Assembly (NCBI GenBank): GCA_030618945.1
Contig: JAUXCI010000024.1
Coordinates: forward strand, 1-15,848
DNA length: 15,848 nucleotides
Reading direction: 5' to 3'
DNA from: Flavobacteriaceae bacterium
GTDB taxonomy: Bacteria; Bacteroidota; Bacteroidia; Flavobacteriales; Flavobacteriaceae
Below the pieces are notes generated by a model. That model had not been told where the DNA came from and did no database searches. It was given only the letters and a program-made list of their open reading frames with translations. Shown piece by piece: positions 1 through 8,720 of this stretch. Numbering within the stretch: position 1 is the first letter of the stretch; the number at the start of each line of letters is the position of its first letter. The translations under genes and the position numbers were made by a program.

Positions 1-1646
1 ACCGCTTCGTTTAACAATTGTAGAGTGCATCGTATGATGAAAAACGACAAACTCAGAACTAACCTGAGTTTTTACTTTCTCCCATAACAGCATTCCTTGA
101 AACAAAATAATGCTCCCCAATAAAAACATTAAATTTTTTATTTTACTATTCCCCATGTATTTGCAAAGGCTATAAATCAATCCATATGCTAGAAAAACAA
201 GTGTGAGAGAGAAATATATATGATCAAAAATCAAATTATTATAATTTGACAGTAAGCCTACAAAATCATTCATTGACCGGATCATAAAATCATACGATCT
301 GATAAATACAATGGGAACAAAATTGAATTGGTCCATGAGAATCATTAGAAAACCAAACCCAAGTACGATGCCAAGGAAAGGAATGATTACCAAACTGGAC
401 GCAAAAAACAATCCCGAAAATTGATGAAAATAAAATAAACTTAATGGAATTATCCCTATTTGAGCAGCGAAAGAAATTACTAAAAGCTTCCAAAAATAAG
501 ATACTATCTTAAGCTTTGGCTTCCAAAACCTTTTGATCAAAGGGCTTATTCCAATAATAGCAAACACCGCAACATAGCTCAATTGGAACCCAACATCAAA
601 CAAAAATAGAGGGCTAACCCAAAGCAAAACGAATATTGAAAGAAACAAATAATTCCCGATATTTGAAGAACGATTAGAAAACAATCCTAAAGTTAGGGCC
701 GTAAACATACAAACGGCTCTTAAAACTGAAGCAGAAAGTCCGGTGATAAAAGCAAAGCTCCAAAGGCAAACTAACAAAACAATCATTTTGATTCTCTTCC
801 CTTGTTTTACATATTCAAGAGGTTTGAAAATAAAATTCAATATCATTAGCAGTATTCCAATATGGAGTCCCGAAATGGCAAGAATATGCATGGCTCCTGC
901 ATTCTTATAATCATCTATGAGTTCTTTTGAAAGCTCCTGTCTCTTTCCCAGAAGTAATGCGGTAATTACTGAAAATTCATCCTTTGAAAACTGATGCTTA
1001 TCTAAAGATTTGATAATTTTTTCCCTGAAATGCAAGGCGCTCACTTTCAGCCCTTTATTTATTGTTTTGCTGATAAGAAAATTAGACGATCTCAGATCCA
1101 GCTGCTGCTGGATGTTTTTCCTTTTTGCATATGTCTTAAAATCAAAAGCCCCTGGATTTGTTGATGCTTGAATTTCTTTCAATGGTTCGCAGGTAGTTAT
1201 AAGATCATCATAATGCAATGCTTTAGGGTGAATTTTTTTTGCAAGGCGCAGCATAATTTTTCCTTCCGTTCTATACTTCTCAACGCTTTGAATTTCTCCT
1301 ATATACCGATAGTAAAATTTAGTGTGATTCAACTCCTCCAATAGTTTTATACGTATCGTATTCCCCTTTTGATATTTTTTAATATAGTGCCCTTTTTTAT
1401 TTATTGGTTTTATACGTTCCGTGTTTATCATTCCAAAAATGACAAAGAAGATAGCCGTTAGCAAAACAAATAAAAAAGGTGGCCGAAAAGGATAAATGGA
1501 ATATTGGTAAGCAGCAACAAGGCCAATGAAAACCAATACAATCAATATCAATAACCCGGTTAAATTCCAGTCAAAAAAAAACCAGTAAGGATTCCGAGAA
1601 TGAGGCAAAATGTGAAATGAGTGGGAAGAAATTTTAAATTGATCAA
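1..1646 (-). CDS. comEC: ComEC/Rec2-family DNA-uptake channel protein, 3' end cut by window, apparent frameshift near 5' end
   Basis: Inner-membrane channel thought to carry single-stranded DNA into the cytoplasm during transformation. Reading leftwards, one frame is open from about 1572 to base 1 (over 520 codons), with no stop inside the window. It shows a hydrophobic N-terminal part, then a soluble stretch containing NPGAFDFKTYAKRKNIQQQ (DUF4131/OB-like region of the family). The competence-domain hallmark AGAMHILAISGLHIGI follows at about 845-900, then repeated hydrophobic segments. Upstream of 1573 the plausible N-terminus (MINLKFLPTHFTFCLILGIL, from a TTG at 1646) is in another frame. 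Joining them requires one extra or two fewer bases in the A9 run at 1573-1581. If that run is real, the gene is frameshifted or starts at an internal codon. It diverges from the MATE gene with almost no spacer. Perhaps 100 or so C-terminal residues lie beyond the edge. The family call is firm; the intactness is not. Confidence 0.85.
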
Positions 1647-1678
1647 GTCAAGCCTATTTTCAACTTAATTGCTTTATT

Positions 1679-3037
1679 TTGAATTATGTTAACATCCGAG
1701 CTTTGAATCAAATTTCTAAAATCTCCTTTGGCAAAATTAACAAACTAGCCATTCCTGCCATCATTTCTGGAATAGCCGAGCCTTTATTGTCTATAACAGA
1801 TACTGCTATTGTGGGAAATATCCATTTGAACCCAACCGAGGCGCTTGCTGCTGTGGGCATCGCAGGATCTTTTATTTCGGCTATTGTGTGGATTCTTGCT
1901 CAAACCCGCTCAGCAATATCTGCCATTATTGCTCAGTACTATGGAGCTGGGAAAGTGGATAAAATTTTGGACTTACCTGCACAGATTATTGTGATCAACA
2001 TCGCTCTAAGTTTATTTATATATGTAGTCACCATTTTTTTTGTCGAAAATATTTTTGAGTTGTATAATGCCTCCGGGCTTATATTGGATCAAGCCGTTTC
2101 CTATTACAAAATCAGGGCTCTGGGGCTTCCTTTTACTTTATTCGTTTTTTCTGTGTTTGGAGTCTTTAGGGGCCTTCAAAACACCTTCTGGCCCATGGTT
2201 ATAAGTATATTGGGCACCGCCCTTAATATTGGATTGGATTTTATTTTAGTTTTTGGCGTTGAGGGATATATCCCAGCCATGAATGTTGAAGGAGCCGCCT
2301 GGGCCAGTATAATTGCCCAGGGGGTAATGGCCCTTCTCGCTTTTATTCTTGTACTTAAAAAAACACCTTTTTCGTTTCGTCTTCGATTCCCTTTTAATAT
2401 TGAAATCAAAAGGCTGCTATCTCTTAGTTTCAACTTAATTATCAGAACTATTTCTTTGAACATAGCCTTGTATATGGCAAATGCCTATGCCACAAAATAT
2501 GGGGCACACTATATTGCTGCTCAAACCATTGCATTCCAAATTTGGCTGTTTTTTGCCTTTTTTATCGATGGTTATTCAAGTGTTGGGAACATTATGTCAG
2601 GAAAATTATTAGGTCAAAAAAACTATGTGCAAATTTGGAATTTGAGCAAACAATTAAATACTTATACCATCGTTATTTCTCTTATTCTCGGTGTCATTTG
2701 TTTTTCGTTTTACAGCCCTATTGGAAGGTTGTTTAGTAAGGACCCGGAAGTTCTCTCATTATTTTCAAGTATATTCTGGATCGTAATCCTAATGCAACCC
2801 ATCAATGCAATTACATTTGTTTTTGATGGAATTTTTAAAGGACTTGCCGAAGCCGTAACTTTAAGAAACACCCTTTTGGCCGCCACTTTTTTAGGTTTTG
2901 TACCTAGCCTGCTCCTCGGAGATTACTTTGATTTAAAACTATATGCCATTTGGATTGCCTTTACTGTATGGATGATCCTTAGAGGAGGAATATTACTTGT
3001 GATCTTCAATAAAACGTTTCTCCCAGCTAAAAGATAA
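1679..3037 (+). CDS. MATE-family (DinF-like) multidrug/cation efflux transporter
   Basis: Predicted Na+ or H+ coupled exporter of the multidrug and toxic compound extrusion family in the inner membrane. The roughly 445-residue length and about 12 hydrophobic helices in two halves fit the family. The first helix carries the typical INKLAIPAIISGIAEPLLS...TDTAIVG signature seen in DinF-like members, followed by the AQTRSAISAIIAQYYGAG loop. The longest frame starts at a TTG at 1679; no ATG is available. A second in-frame TTG at 1703 gives MNQISKISFGKINKLAIP, which looks more like the usual short N-terminus. An imperfect -7 element (TTATTTTG, 1674-1681) overlaps the first TTG, so I favour 1703. 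The substrate cannot be read from the sequence. The gene diverges from comEC and is followed 70 bp later by a co-directional DUF302-like gene. Confidence 0.9.
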   Translation: MNYVNIRALNQISKISFGKINKLAIPAIISGIAEPLLSITDTAIVGNIHLNPTEALAAVGIAGSFISAIVWILAQTRSAISAIIAQYYGAGKVDKILDLPAQIIVINIALSLFIYVVTIFFVENIFELYNASGLILDQAVSYYKIRALGLPFTLFVFSVFGVFRGLQNTFWPMVISILGTALNIGLDFILVFGVEGYIPAMNVEGAAWASIIAQGVMALLAFILVLKKTPFSFRLRFPFNIEIKRLLSLSFNLIIRTISLNIALYMANAYATKYGAHYIAAQTIAFQIWLFFAFFIDGYSSVGNIMSGKLLGQKNYVQIWNLSKQLNTYTIVISLILGVICFSFYSPIGRLFSKDPEVLSLFSSIFWIVILMQPINAITFVFDGIFKGLAEAVTLRNTLLAATFLGFVPSLLLGDYFDLKLYAIWIAFTVWMILRGGILLVIFNKTFLPAKR

Positions 3038-3107
3038 CATGATATAAGTTAGGTTTTTATCAGTGGCGATGATTTAATTTTACCCTTTAACTAATTCAAG
3101 ATTTAAT

Positions 3108-4001
3108 ATGAAAAAATCAATCATACTGTGGATTACTATATCCCTTTTTTTAGGAAACAACTGGGTTAAGGCTCAGGAATTATCGCCATATATTCATATA
3201 GGCGATTTGTCAAAAACAATAGAGCAAACTGAAATAGACGTTATCAAAGCCTTAGAGGGAAATGGTTTTGAAATTCTGGGGCAGTATCATGTGCAAAATA
3301 GCCAGAGCATGAAGGTCATTGTATATTCAAGAAAAGATCTTCAAAGCATCTGTTTAAAAGTTACAGACCGGGGATCCTTGGCCGCAGCCCTAAAGGTTGG
3401 CCTTAAAGCCAATGGTAGCAGTACAAGTATAAGCTATTTGAATCCTGAATATTTATTTCAGGCCTACCTTAGAGACTCCTATGACAAGCACAGTCAAGGA
3501 TTAACTAAAATCGCTGCTGATGTTACCGCTTCCTTATCGCCTTTAGGCAAAGATAATAAGGGCTTTGGAGGATCCATGACTGCCGAAAATTTAAGAGGGT
3601 ATCATTATAAAATCATGATGCCTTATTTTACAGATCCTGTTGAATTAAAAGAATTTACAAGTTTTGAAGAAGGTGTTCGGGTGATTGAAAAAAATCTGGC
3701 TGCTAAAAAAAGTAGTACCGAAAAAGTGTATTCTTTGATCTTTAAAGATGAAAAAATAGCCGTTTACGGAGTCGCCCTTTTCAATGAAGAAGCTGGGGAA
3801 AAAAGCTTTCTACCTATTATTGGAGAAGATCATCTTGCGGCAATGCCCTATGAGATCATTCTTCAAAATAAAGTTGCTACCATACTACATGGTCGATACA
3901 GGCTGGCACTTCATTGGCCTGAGCTCACTATGGGTACATTTATGAAAATAAGAAGTGCTCCGGGAGACATTGAAGATGCTCTTGAAAGCCTATGCGAATA
4001 G
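3108..4001 (+). CDS. Exported DUF302-like protein of unknown function
   Basis: A 297-residue protein with a clear Sec signal peptide (MKKSIILWITISLFLG..., probable cleavage after VKA near residue 22). The first part of the mature protein, about residues 30-125, resembles a DUF302 domain: an N-terminal helix, then GFEILGQYHV, a strand ending VIVYSR, and a late SISYLNPEYLFQAYLR matching the domain's usual 'v.y.dP.yl' ending. The second half (about 130-297) is less familiar. It contains GFGGSMTAENLRGYHYKI and a strand-rich stretch, and might be a second divergent copy or a different fold. No catalytic motif, lipobox or membrane anchor is visible, so it is probably periplasmic. It follows the MATE gene on the same strand and converges with lpxB. 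The domain match is from memory of the family pattern; the function is unknown. Confidence 0.7.
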   Translation: MKKSIILWITISLFLGNNWVKAQELSPYIHIGDLSKTIEQTEIDVIKALEGNGFEILGQYHVQNSQSMKVIVYSRKDLQSICLKVTDRGSLAAALKVGLKANGSSTSISYLNPEYLFQAYLRDSYDKHSQGLTKIAADVTASLSPLGKDNKGFGGSMTAENLRGYHYKIMMPYFTDPVELKEFTSFEEGVRVIEKNLAAKKSSTEKVYSLIFKDEKIAVYGVALFNEEAGEKSFLPIIGEDHLAAMPYEIILQNKVATILHGRYRLALHWPELTMGTFMKIRSAPGDIEDALESLCE

Positions 4002-4033
4002 ATTGTTTAACCTGAGTTTAATTTAATTAGGGG

Positions 4034-5143
4034 TCAGGTATATTTGATAATCAGCTTAGCTGTTTTTTCACTGGCCCCTTTTCCTCCCAGTTTTTGTTCC
4101 AATTCAAAGTATTGATCAAATATGTCCTGACGATATTTGTGGTCAAGTATTTTGAATAATTCATTTTCAAGATTTTCTTCATTAAATTCGTCTTGTATCA
4201 ATTCAGTAACCACTTCTTTGTCCAGAATGAGGTTCACCAGAGAGATGTATTTGACATTCACAAGCCGCTTCCCAATTTGATAAGAGATCTCATTCCCTTT
4301 ATAGCACACTACTTCCGGAACCTTGAATAGGGCGGTTTCCAAAGTCGCCGTACCCGAAGTAACCACTGCAGCTGTTGAAACCGATAATAGATCATAGGTT
4401 TTGTTTTCAACAATGGCAATATTCTCAGTGTCAATGAATTTTTTGTAAAAATTCAGTTCCTGACTTGGAGCTCCTGCGATTACAAATTGGTGATCAGGAA
4501 ATTTTGGAACCATTTTAAGCATTATAGCCAGCATCTTAGTTATTTCTTGCTTTCTGCTTCCCGGTAACAAAGCAACAATTGGTTTATCACTCAGGTTGTT
4601 TTCTTTAGCAAAAGTTGAGGGATCAATTAGTGCTCTGTCAGCAATAGCGTCCAATAATGGATGTCCTACAAAATGAACCGGGTAATTGTGCTTCTTTTCA
4701 TAAAAATCCTTTTCAAACGGCAAAATCACGTACATATGGTCAACGTCTCTTTTGATCTTTTTGATCCTGTTTTCTTTCCAAGCCCATATTTGAGGCGAAA
4801 TATAGTAATGAACCACGATGTTTTTCTTTTTCGCAAATTCTGCGATCCGAAGGTTAAATCCCGGATAGTCCACTAAAATTATCGCATCAGGACCATATGC
4901 TAAAATGTCCTGTTTGCAGAATTTAATATTATTCAAAATGGTTCTTAGATTCATAAAAACCTCAGCAAACCCCATAAATGCCAGTTCGCGATAATGTTTG
5001 ACCAAGGTGCCGCCAACCTGTTCCATAAGGTCTCCTCCCCAAAATCTAAAATCACTATGGGTTTCCTCTTTTTTTAGGGCCTTCATCAAATTAGAAGCGT
5101 GGAGGTCTCCTGATGCTTCTCCCGAAATAATATAGTATTTCAA
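4034..5143 (-). CDS. lpxB: Lipid-A-disaccharide synthase
   Basis: Glycosyltransferase family 19 enzyme that joins UDP-2,3-diacylglucosamine and lipid X (2,3-diacylglucosamine 1-phosphate) to form the lipid A disaccharide at the inner face of the cytoplasmic membrane. The 369-residue length is normal. The N-terminal Rossmann segment reads KYYIISGEASGDLHASNLMK, and the family's LLPGSRKQEI and TSGTATLETALFKVPEVVCYK motifs appear in the C-terminal half. The start is a TTG (5141-5143). It must lie here because the conserved first strand begins at the next codon and no in-frame ATG or GTG fits. It is the last gene of a surE-small protein-lpxB unit, with 35 bp to the preceding gene, and it converges with the DUF302-like gene. 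Confidence 0.96.
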   Translation of the reverse strand: MKYYIISGEASGDLHASNLMKALKKEETHSDFRFWGGDLMEQVGGTLVKHYRELAFMGFAEVFMNLRTILNNIKFCKQDILAYGPDAIILVDYPGFNLRIAEFAKKKNIVVHYYISPQIWAWKENRIKKIKRDVDHMYVILPFEKDFYEKKHNYPVHFVGHPLLDAIADRALIDPSTFAKENNLSDKPIVALLPGSRKQEITKMLAIMLKMVPKFPDHQFVIAGAPSQELNFYKKFIDTENIAIVENKTYDLLSVSTAAVVTSGTATLETALFKVPEVVCYKGNEISYQIGKRLVNVKYISLVNLILDKEVVTELIQDEFNEENLENELFKILDHKYRQDIFDQYFELEQKLGGKGASEKTAKLIIKYT

Positions 5144-5178
5144 AGTTAAAAGTGTTTATCGTTATACTAAAATCCTAT

Positions 5179-5457
5179 TTATAAAAATTTGCTGACAAGG
5201 ATTAAAAAGGCAATGACAAAGCAGGCCAGTAAAACACCTCTTGCCCTAAGTTCCTGTTTCTTCTTTAAAAAAATAAAAAACACAAATAAATTAGGGATAG
5301 CAGCAAGGCCCAAAACCTTTCCGTAAAGATTCCCTTCATCCAATATTTTCAAGGTTTCTTCAAAACTATAGGTTGAGACAAATTCAACGTAGATATAAAA
5401 GCCAAAAGCCGTCGCAATCAAACCTGTTAAAAACCCTATCAAAATTTCTTTTTTCAT
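5179..5457 (-). CDS. Small conserved-looking membrane protein with three helices
   Basis: A 92-residue hydrophobic protein starting at the ATG at 5457 (MKKEILIGFLTGLIATAFGF). A longer TTG start at 5469 would only overlap surE further. Three membrane segments are visible: roughly residues 4-27, 44-62 (GKVLGLAAIPNLFVFFIF, followed by the basic KKKQELRARG loop) and 71-90. Positive charges after helix 2 suggest that this loop is cytoplasmic. The stop codon of surE and this ATG share one base (TAATG), so translation is probably coupled. lpxB follows 35 bp downstream. No enzyme motif is present and I do not recognise a named family. Its place between surE and lpxB suggests an envelope-related role, but that is inference only. 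Confidence 0.8.
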   Translation of the reverse strand: MKKEILIGFLTGLIATAFGFYIYVEFVSTYSFEETLKILDEGNLYGKVLGLAAIPNLFVFFIFLKKKQELRARGVLLACFVIAFLILVSKFL

Positions 5458-6227
5458 TACAGATCCCAAGTGTTTAATGATTGTATAAAATGATGTGCCG
5501 TTAAATCAAAACCTACAGGTACCATAGAAACATAACCATTTTCCAGCGCCCAAACATCTGTGTCTTCTCCATGGTCCATATTGACGAACTTTCCGGTCAA
5601 CCAATAATAGTCTTTGCCTTGAGGGTTAACCCTTTTGTCAAATTCTTCCACCCAGTTTGCTCTAGCCTGTCTGCATACTTTTATTCCCTTGAATTTTTTG
5701 TTTTTCATCTTTGGGAAATTCACGTTAAGCACTACTCCATCAGGTAAGCCCTTGTTTAGTACGTTTAGCGCTATGTTTTTGATGTCTTTTCTAAGGTGCT
5801 TAAAATCAGCATCCCAGGAATAATCAAGTAAGGAAAAACCAATGGCCGGAATTCCTTCTATTCCGGCTTCAATAGCAGCACTCATGGTTCCCGAATAAAT
5901 AACGTTGATTGAACTGTTCGCGCCGTGATTTATTCCGGAGACACATAAGTCAGGTTTTTTATTAAGAATTTCACTTATAGCCATTTTGACACAGTCAGCT
6001 GGAGTACCCGAACATCGATACTCTAATTGTATCCCTTCATCTATTGTAACAGCATCACAATAAATCGTAGAATCTAAAGTTATAGCATGACCCATTCCGC
6101 TTTGAGGGCTGTCGGGGGCAATAACAATGACGTCACCAATTTCGTTCATAACAGAGATCAAGGTTCGAATTCCTGGCGCAGTTATACCATCATCATTGGT
6201 TACCAGGATTAAAGGTTGTTTTTGCAT
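5457..6227 (-). CDS. surE: 5'/3'-nucleotidase SurE
   Basis: Metal-dependent cytoplasmic nucleotidase (survival protein E) that removes phosphate from 5'- and 3'-nucleoside monophosphates. The 256-residue length is typical. The four expected metal ligands are present: Asp12 and Asp13 in TNDDG, Ser43 in APDSPQSGMGH, and Asn100 in VSGINHGAN, matching the spacing of the Thermotoga enzyme. The following YSGTMSAAIEAG segment is also conserved. The ATG at 6227 sits about 11 nt after the predicted transcription start of a good Bacteroidota promoter. It heads the operon with the small membrane protein and lpxB, and diverges from the protease gene across about 220 bp. Confidence 0.97.
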   Translation of the reverse strand: MQKQPLILVTNDDGITAPGIRTLISVMNEIGDVIVIAPDSPQSGMGHAITLDSTIYCDAVTIDEGIQLEYRCSGTPADCVKMAISEILNKKPDLCVSGINHGANSSINVIYSGTMSAAIEAGIEGIPAIGFSLLDYSWDADFKHLRKDIKNIALNVLNKGLPDGVVLNVNFPKMKNKKFKGIKVCRQARANWVEEFDKRVNPQGKDYYWLTGKFVNMDHGEDTDVWALENGYVSMVPVGFDLTAHHFIQSLNTWDL

Positions 6228-6244
6228 TAGATAGGGGTTTATGA

Positions 6245-6278
6245 CAAAAATAAACTTTTTTGGCCTTACCTATTGAAA
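6245..6278 (-). promoter_or_regulatory. Bacteroidota-type promoter of the surE-lpxB unit
   Basis: On the minus strand a perfect TAnnTTTG -7 element (TATTTTTG, 6252-6245) lies 22 nt downstream of TTTC (6278-6275), one base off the TTTG -33 consensus. Transcription would begin near 6238, leaving a leader of about 11 nt before the surE ATG, which is short but common in Flavobacteria. The rest of the 6279-6444 gap must also hold the protease promoter. I found no clean TAnnTTTG there, only weak candidates such as TATATTGT near 6409. Confidence 0.55.
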
Positions 6279-6468
6279 TTATGTTTAACATTTAATTATG
6301 AGCCAATTTGTCATTTAATAACTAGTATTGTAGTCTGATTTGCTGAATTTTACAGATCTTTGTCAGATAAAATTTTTTTTGTGTACTAAATTGAATATGG
6401 TTTTTTACTATATTGTCGTGACGTAAAACAGCAGGATGTAGTTTGTGAATGAAAAAATTTCCCTCTTT

Positions 6469-8604
6469 ATGAAAAAACAGTATAAAATAATTCTTCCTAT
6501 AATTATTGTTGCCGGAATGTTATTCGGCTTTAAAATGGTTAACGAACCGAATCCCGAAAAAGATAAAATTCTTATAGGGCTTGTCCGGTATGCTTTGAAA
6601 CAAGGGCATTACGAACCGCAACTTATTGACGACAATTTTTCAGAGAACGTATTCACTGATTTTATCGATGCCCTCGACCCGTATAAAAGATTCTTTTTAC
6701 AAAGTGATATTGATGAATTCTCGATGTATAAGAATTTAATTGATGATCAAATAAAAAGTGAAGACCTCACTTTTTACAAAGTAGTCATAGCTCGTTTTGA
6801 TCAAAGAGTACTGGAATCTCAGGGTTATTATAAAGAAATTTTGGAAACACCCTTTGATTTTAGCGGTGAAGGAAGTTTTAATATTGACTATGATAAAAAA
6901 ATATATAGCAAAACCACAACTGAACTAATAAAGAATTGGCAGATGCAGCTAAAGGTTAGCACCCTTTCCAGATTATATGAAAAAATTGAGTTGCAAACAA
7001 CTATGACCGATAATTTCGATGACAATGCTGAAGATTCAAAAACAGAAGTTGCCGAGATAAAATCTTTTGAGGAGCTTGAAAAAGATTCAAGAGAAGCAGC
7101 GGAAAAAAGTCTGGACGACCTTTACACCGTAATGGCAGAATTAGATGACACGGATTGGTTTGCAATTTTTATCAATACCCTTACCGTTCAATTTGATCCA
7201 CACACAAATTATTTTGCTCCAAAAGACAAAAAAAGGTTTGATATTAGTATGGCCGGGAAACTGGAAGGTATTGGGGCGAGACTTCAAAAAAGAGATGATT
7301 ATACCAGAGTAGCGGAATTGATTTCTGGTGGTCCGGCATGGAGAAGCGGAGAGCTTGAAGTTGGAGACCTTATTTTAAAAGTAGGGCAGGGATCGGATCA
7401 ACCGGTTGATATTGTTGGGATGAGACTTGATGATGCCATTGAGTTTATAAAAGGAAGTAAAGGAACAGAAGTTCGTCTTACTGTTAAAAAAATAGATGGT
7501 TCAGTTCAAGTAATTTCAATTATTAGGGATATCGTTGAACTTGAAGAAACCTTTGTTAAGTCAAGTGTTGTTGAAGTTAACGATCGCACTTTTGGTGTAA
7601 TAAATCTCCCGAAATTTTACATTGATTTTAACGAGCGAAATTTTAGAAATTCTGCTACTGATATGGAGCAGGAAATCGCCAGGCTTAAAGAAGAGAATAT
7701 CGAAGGTCTTTTGATAGACCTTAGAAATAATGGAGGCGGATCTTTGAAGACTGCAATTGAAATTGCTGGCCTTTTTATTAGCGACGGTCCGGTTGTACAA
7801 GTCAAATATCGCGGAGAGAAGCCTGATATCAGATCCGATAAGGATAAACAAATTCAATGGGACGGACCACTTGTGGTTTTGGTAAATGAGTTAAGCGCTT
7901 CTGCTTCTGAAATTTTCGCTGCGGCCATGCAGGATTATAACAGAGCCGTTATCATTGGAAGCAAACAATCATTTGGGAAAGGAACCGTGCAAAATGTACT
8001 TCCGTTGAACAATTATTTTAAATACCCTGAAGATCTTGGCGCCCTTAAAATGACTATTCAAAAATTCTATAGAATCAATGGAGGTTCTACGCAATTAGAA
8101 GGCGTAGTTAGCGATATCGCTATGCCAGATAAATACGCTTATTTCGAAATTGGTGAACGTGACGAAAAAAATCCCTTAGCGTGGGATAAAATAGAACCGG
8201 CTGAATATTCTCCTATTGATATTTATGAAAATTTTCATCAAGTGGTTAATGATAGTAAAGAAAGGATAGCAGACAATCCACATTTCATCATCATCGATGA
8301 AAATGCAAAATGGTTAAAACAAGGACGTGACAATACGCTTGTCAACTTAAACTTTGAAGGCTATAAGGAAGAGTTAAAAGAAAGGTTAAAAGAGTCCAAA
8401 TCTTTTGAAGACATCTCATTATACGAAAGTTCTCTGGAATTTAATTCTCCTAAATATGAACTACCAATTATGGAAAAGGATTCTGTTTTGGCGAAAAAAC
8501 GTGGACTTTGGCATAAGAGTTTAAAAAAGGATATTTATATGGAAGAAGCCTTAACCGTGCTTTCAGAATTAGAAGTCCGTAAACATTTACTTGTTAAAAA
8601 TTAA
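6469..8604 (+). CDS. prc: Carboxy-terminal processing (tail-specific) protease, S41A, Prc/Tsp-like
   Basis: Periplasmic serine protease that degrades or trims proteins from their C-termini, acting on tagged or envelope proteins. From the ATG at 6469 it has 711 residues, near the length of E. coli Prc. It begins with a signal sequence or anchor (MKKQYKIILPIIIVAGMLFG). A long helical Tsp N-terminal domain follows, with ALDPYKRFFLQSDIDEF and, near its end, QFDPHTNYFAPKD. A PDZ domain lies at about 262-345 (EGIGARLQ...GGPAWRSGELEVGDLIL). The S41 catalytic domain contains LIDLRNNGGGSL and the dyad Ser478 (middle Ser of SASASEIFA) and Lys504 (in FGKGTVQ), with Asp489 at the Prc triad position. A C-terminal DUF3340-like region ends the protein. 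A GTG at 6445 would add eight residues with a weak AGGA upstream; I prefer the ATG because it places the signal peptide at the very N-terminus. A strong terminator follows directly. Confidence 0.94.
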   Translation: MKKQYKIILPIIIVAGMLFGFKMVNEPNPEKDKILIGLVRYALKQGHYEPQLIDDNFSENVFTDFIDALDPYKRFFLQSDIDEFSMYKNLIDDQIKSEDLTFYKVVIARFDQRVLESQGYYKEILETPFDFSGEGSFNIDYDKKIYSKTTTELIKNWQMQLKVSTLSRLYEKIELQTTMTDNFDDNAEDSKTEVAEIKSFEELEKDSREAAEKSLDDLYTVMAELDDTDWFAIFINTLTVQFDPHTNYFAPKDKKRFDISMAGKLEGIGARLQKRDDYTRVAELISGGPAWRSGELEVGDLILKVGQGSDQPVDIVGMRLDDAIEFIKGSKGTEVRLTVKKIDGSVQVISIIRDIVELEETFVKSSVVEVNDRTFGVINLPKFYIDFNERNFRNSATDMEQEIARLKEENIEGLLIDLRNNGGGSLKTAIEIAGLFISDGPVVQVKYRGEKPDIRSDKDKQIQWDGPLVVLVNELSASASEIFAAAMQDYNRAVIIGSKQSFGKGTVQNVLPLNNYFKYPEDLGALKMTIQKFYRINGGSTQLEGVVSDIAMPDKYAYFEIGERDEKNPLAWDKIEPAEYSPIDIYENFHQVVNDSKERIADNPHFIIIDENAKWLKQGRDNTLVNLNFEGYKEELKERLKESKSFEDISLYESSLEFNSPKYELPIMEKDSVLAKKRGLWHKSLKKDIYMEEALTVLSELEVRKHLLVKN

Positions 8605-8621
8605 TTTTGACAATTTCAGAT

Positions 8622-8665
8622 AAAAGTCCTTAATGAACTAATGTTGTTTATTAAGGACTTTTTTT
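8622..8665 (+). terminator. Rho-independent terminator after the protease gene
   Basis: A 13-bp perfect inverted repeat (AAAAGTCCTTAAT at 8622-8634 and ATTAAGGACTTTT at 8650-8662) encloses a 15-nt loop and runs into seven T residues (8659-8665). It starts 17 nt after the protease stop codon and separates that gene from tilS. Confidence 0.85.
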
Positions 8666-8685
8666 ATTCCTTTTATTAAAAGGTA

Positions 8686-8693
8686 TAACTTTG
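8686..8693 (+). promoter_or_regulatory. TAnnTTTG -7 element for tilS-dsbD
   Basis: TAACTTTG is a perfect match to the Bacteroidota -7 element, and it lies between the protease terminator and tilS, where a promoter is required. No clear TTTG -33 box is seen in the AT-rich stretch upstream. Transcription would start near 8700, downstream of the first possible TTG codon of tilS (8691), which argues for the TTG at 8721 as the real start. Confidence 0.5.
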
Positions 8694-8720
8694 CGGCGAG
8701 CAATACTCAAATCATTATCC

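Noticed and set aside
290..493. Short open frame on the minus strand (67 codons)
   Set aside because: It lies wholly inside comEC in another frame and has no recognisable protein features.
4010..4039. Possible hairpin between the convergent DUF302-like and lpxB genes (ACCTGA / TCAGGT)
   Set aside because: Only six base pairs around an 18-nt loop, with one arm overlapping the lpxB stop codon and no T tract on either strand.
5141..5148. Perfect TAnnTTTG (TAACTTTG, minus strand) just upstream of and overlapping the lpxB start codon
   Set aside because: A transcript from it would begin inside the lpxB coding sequence, after the only acceptable start codon. The motif is partly formed by the TTG start itself and is probably chance.
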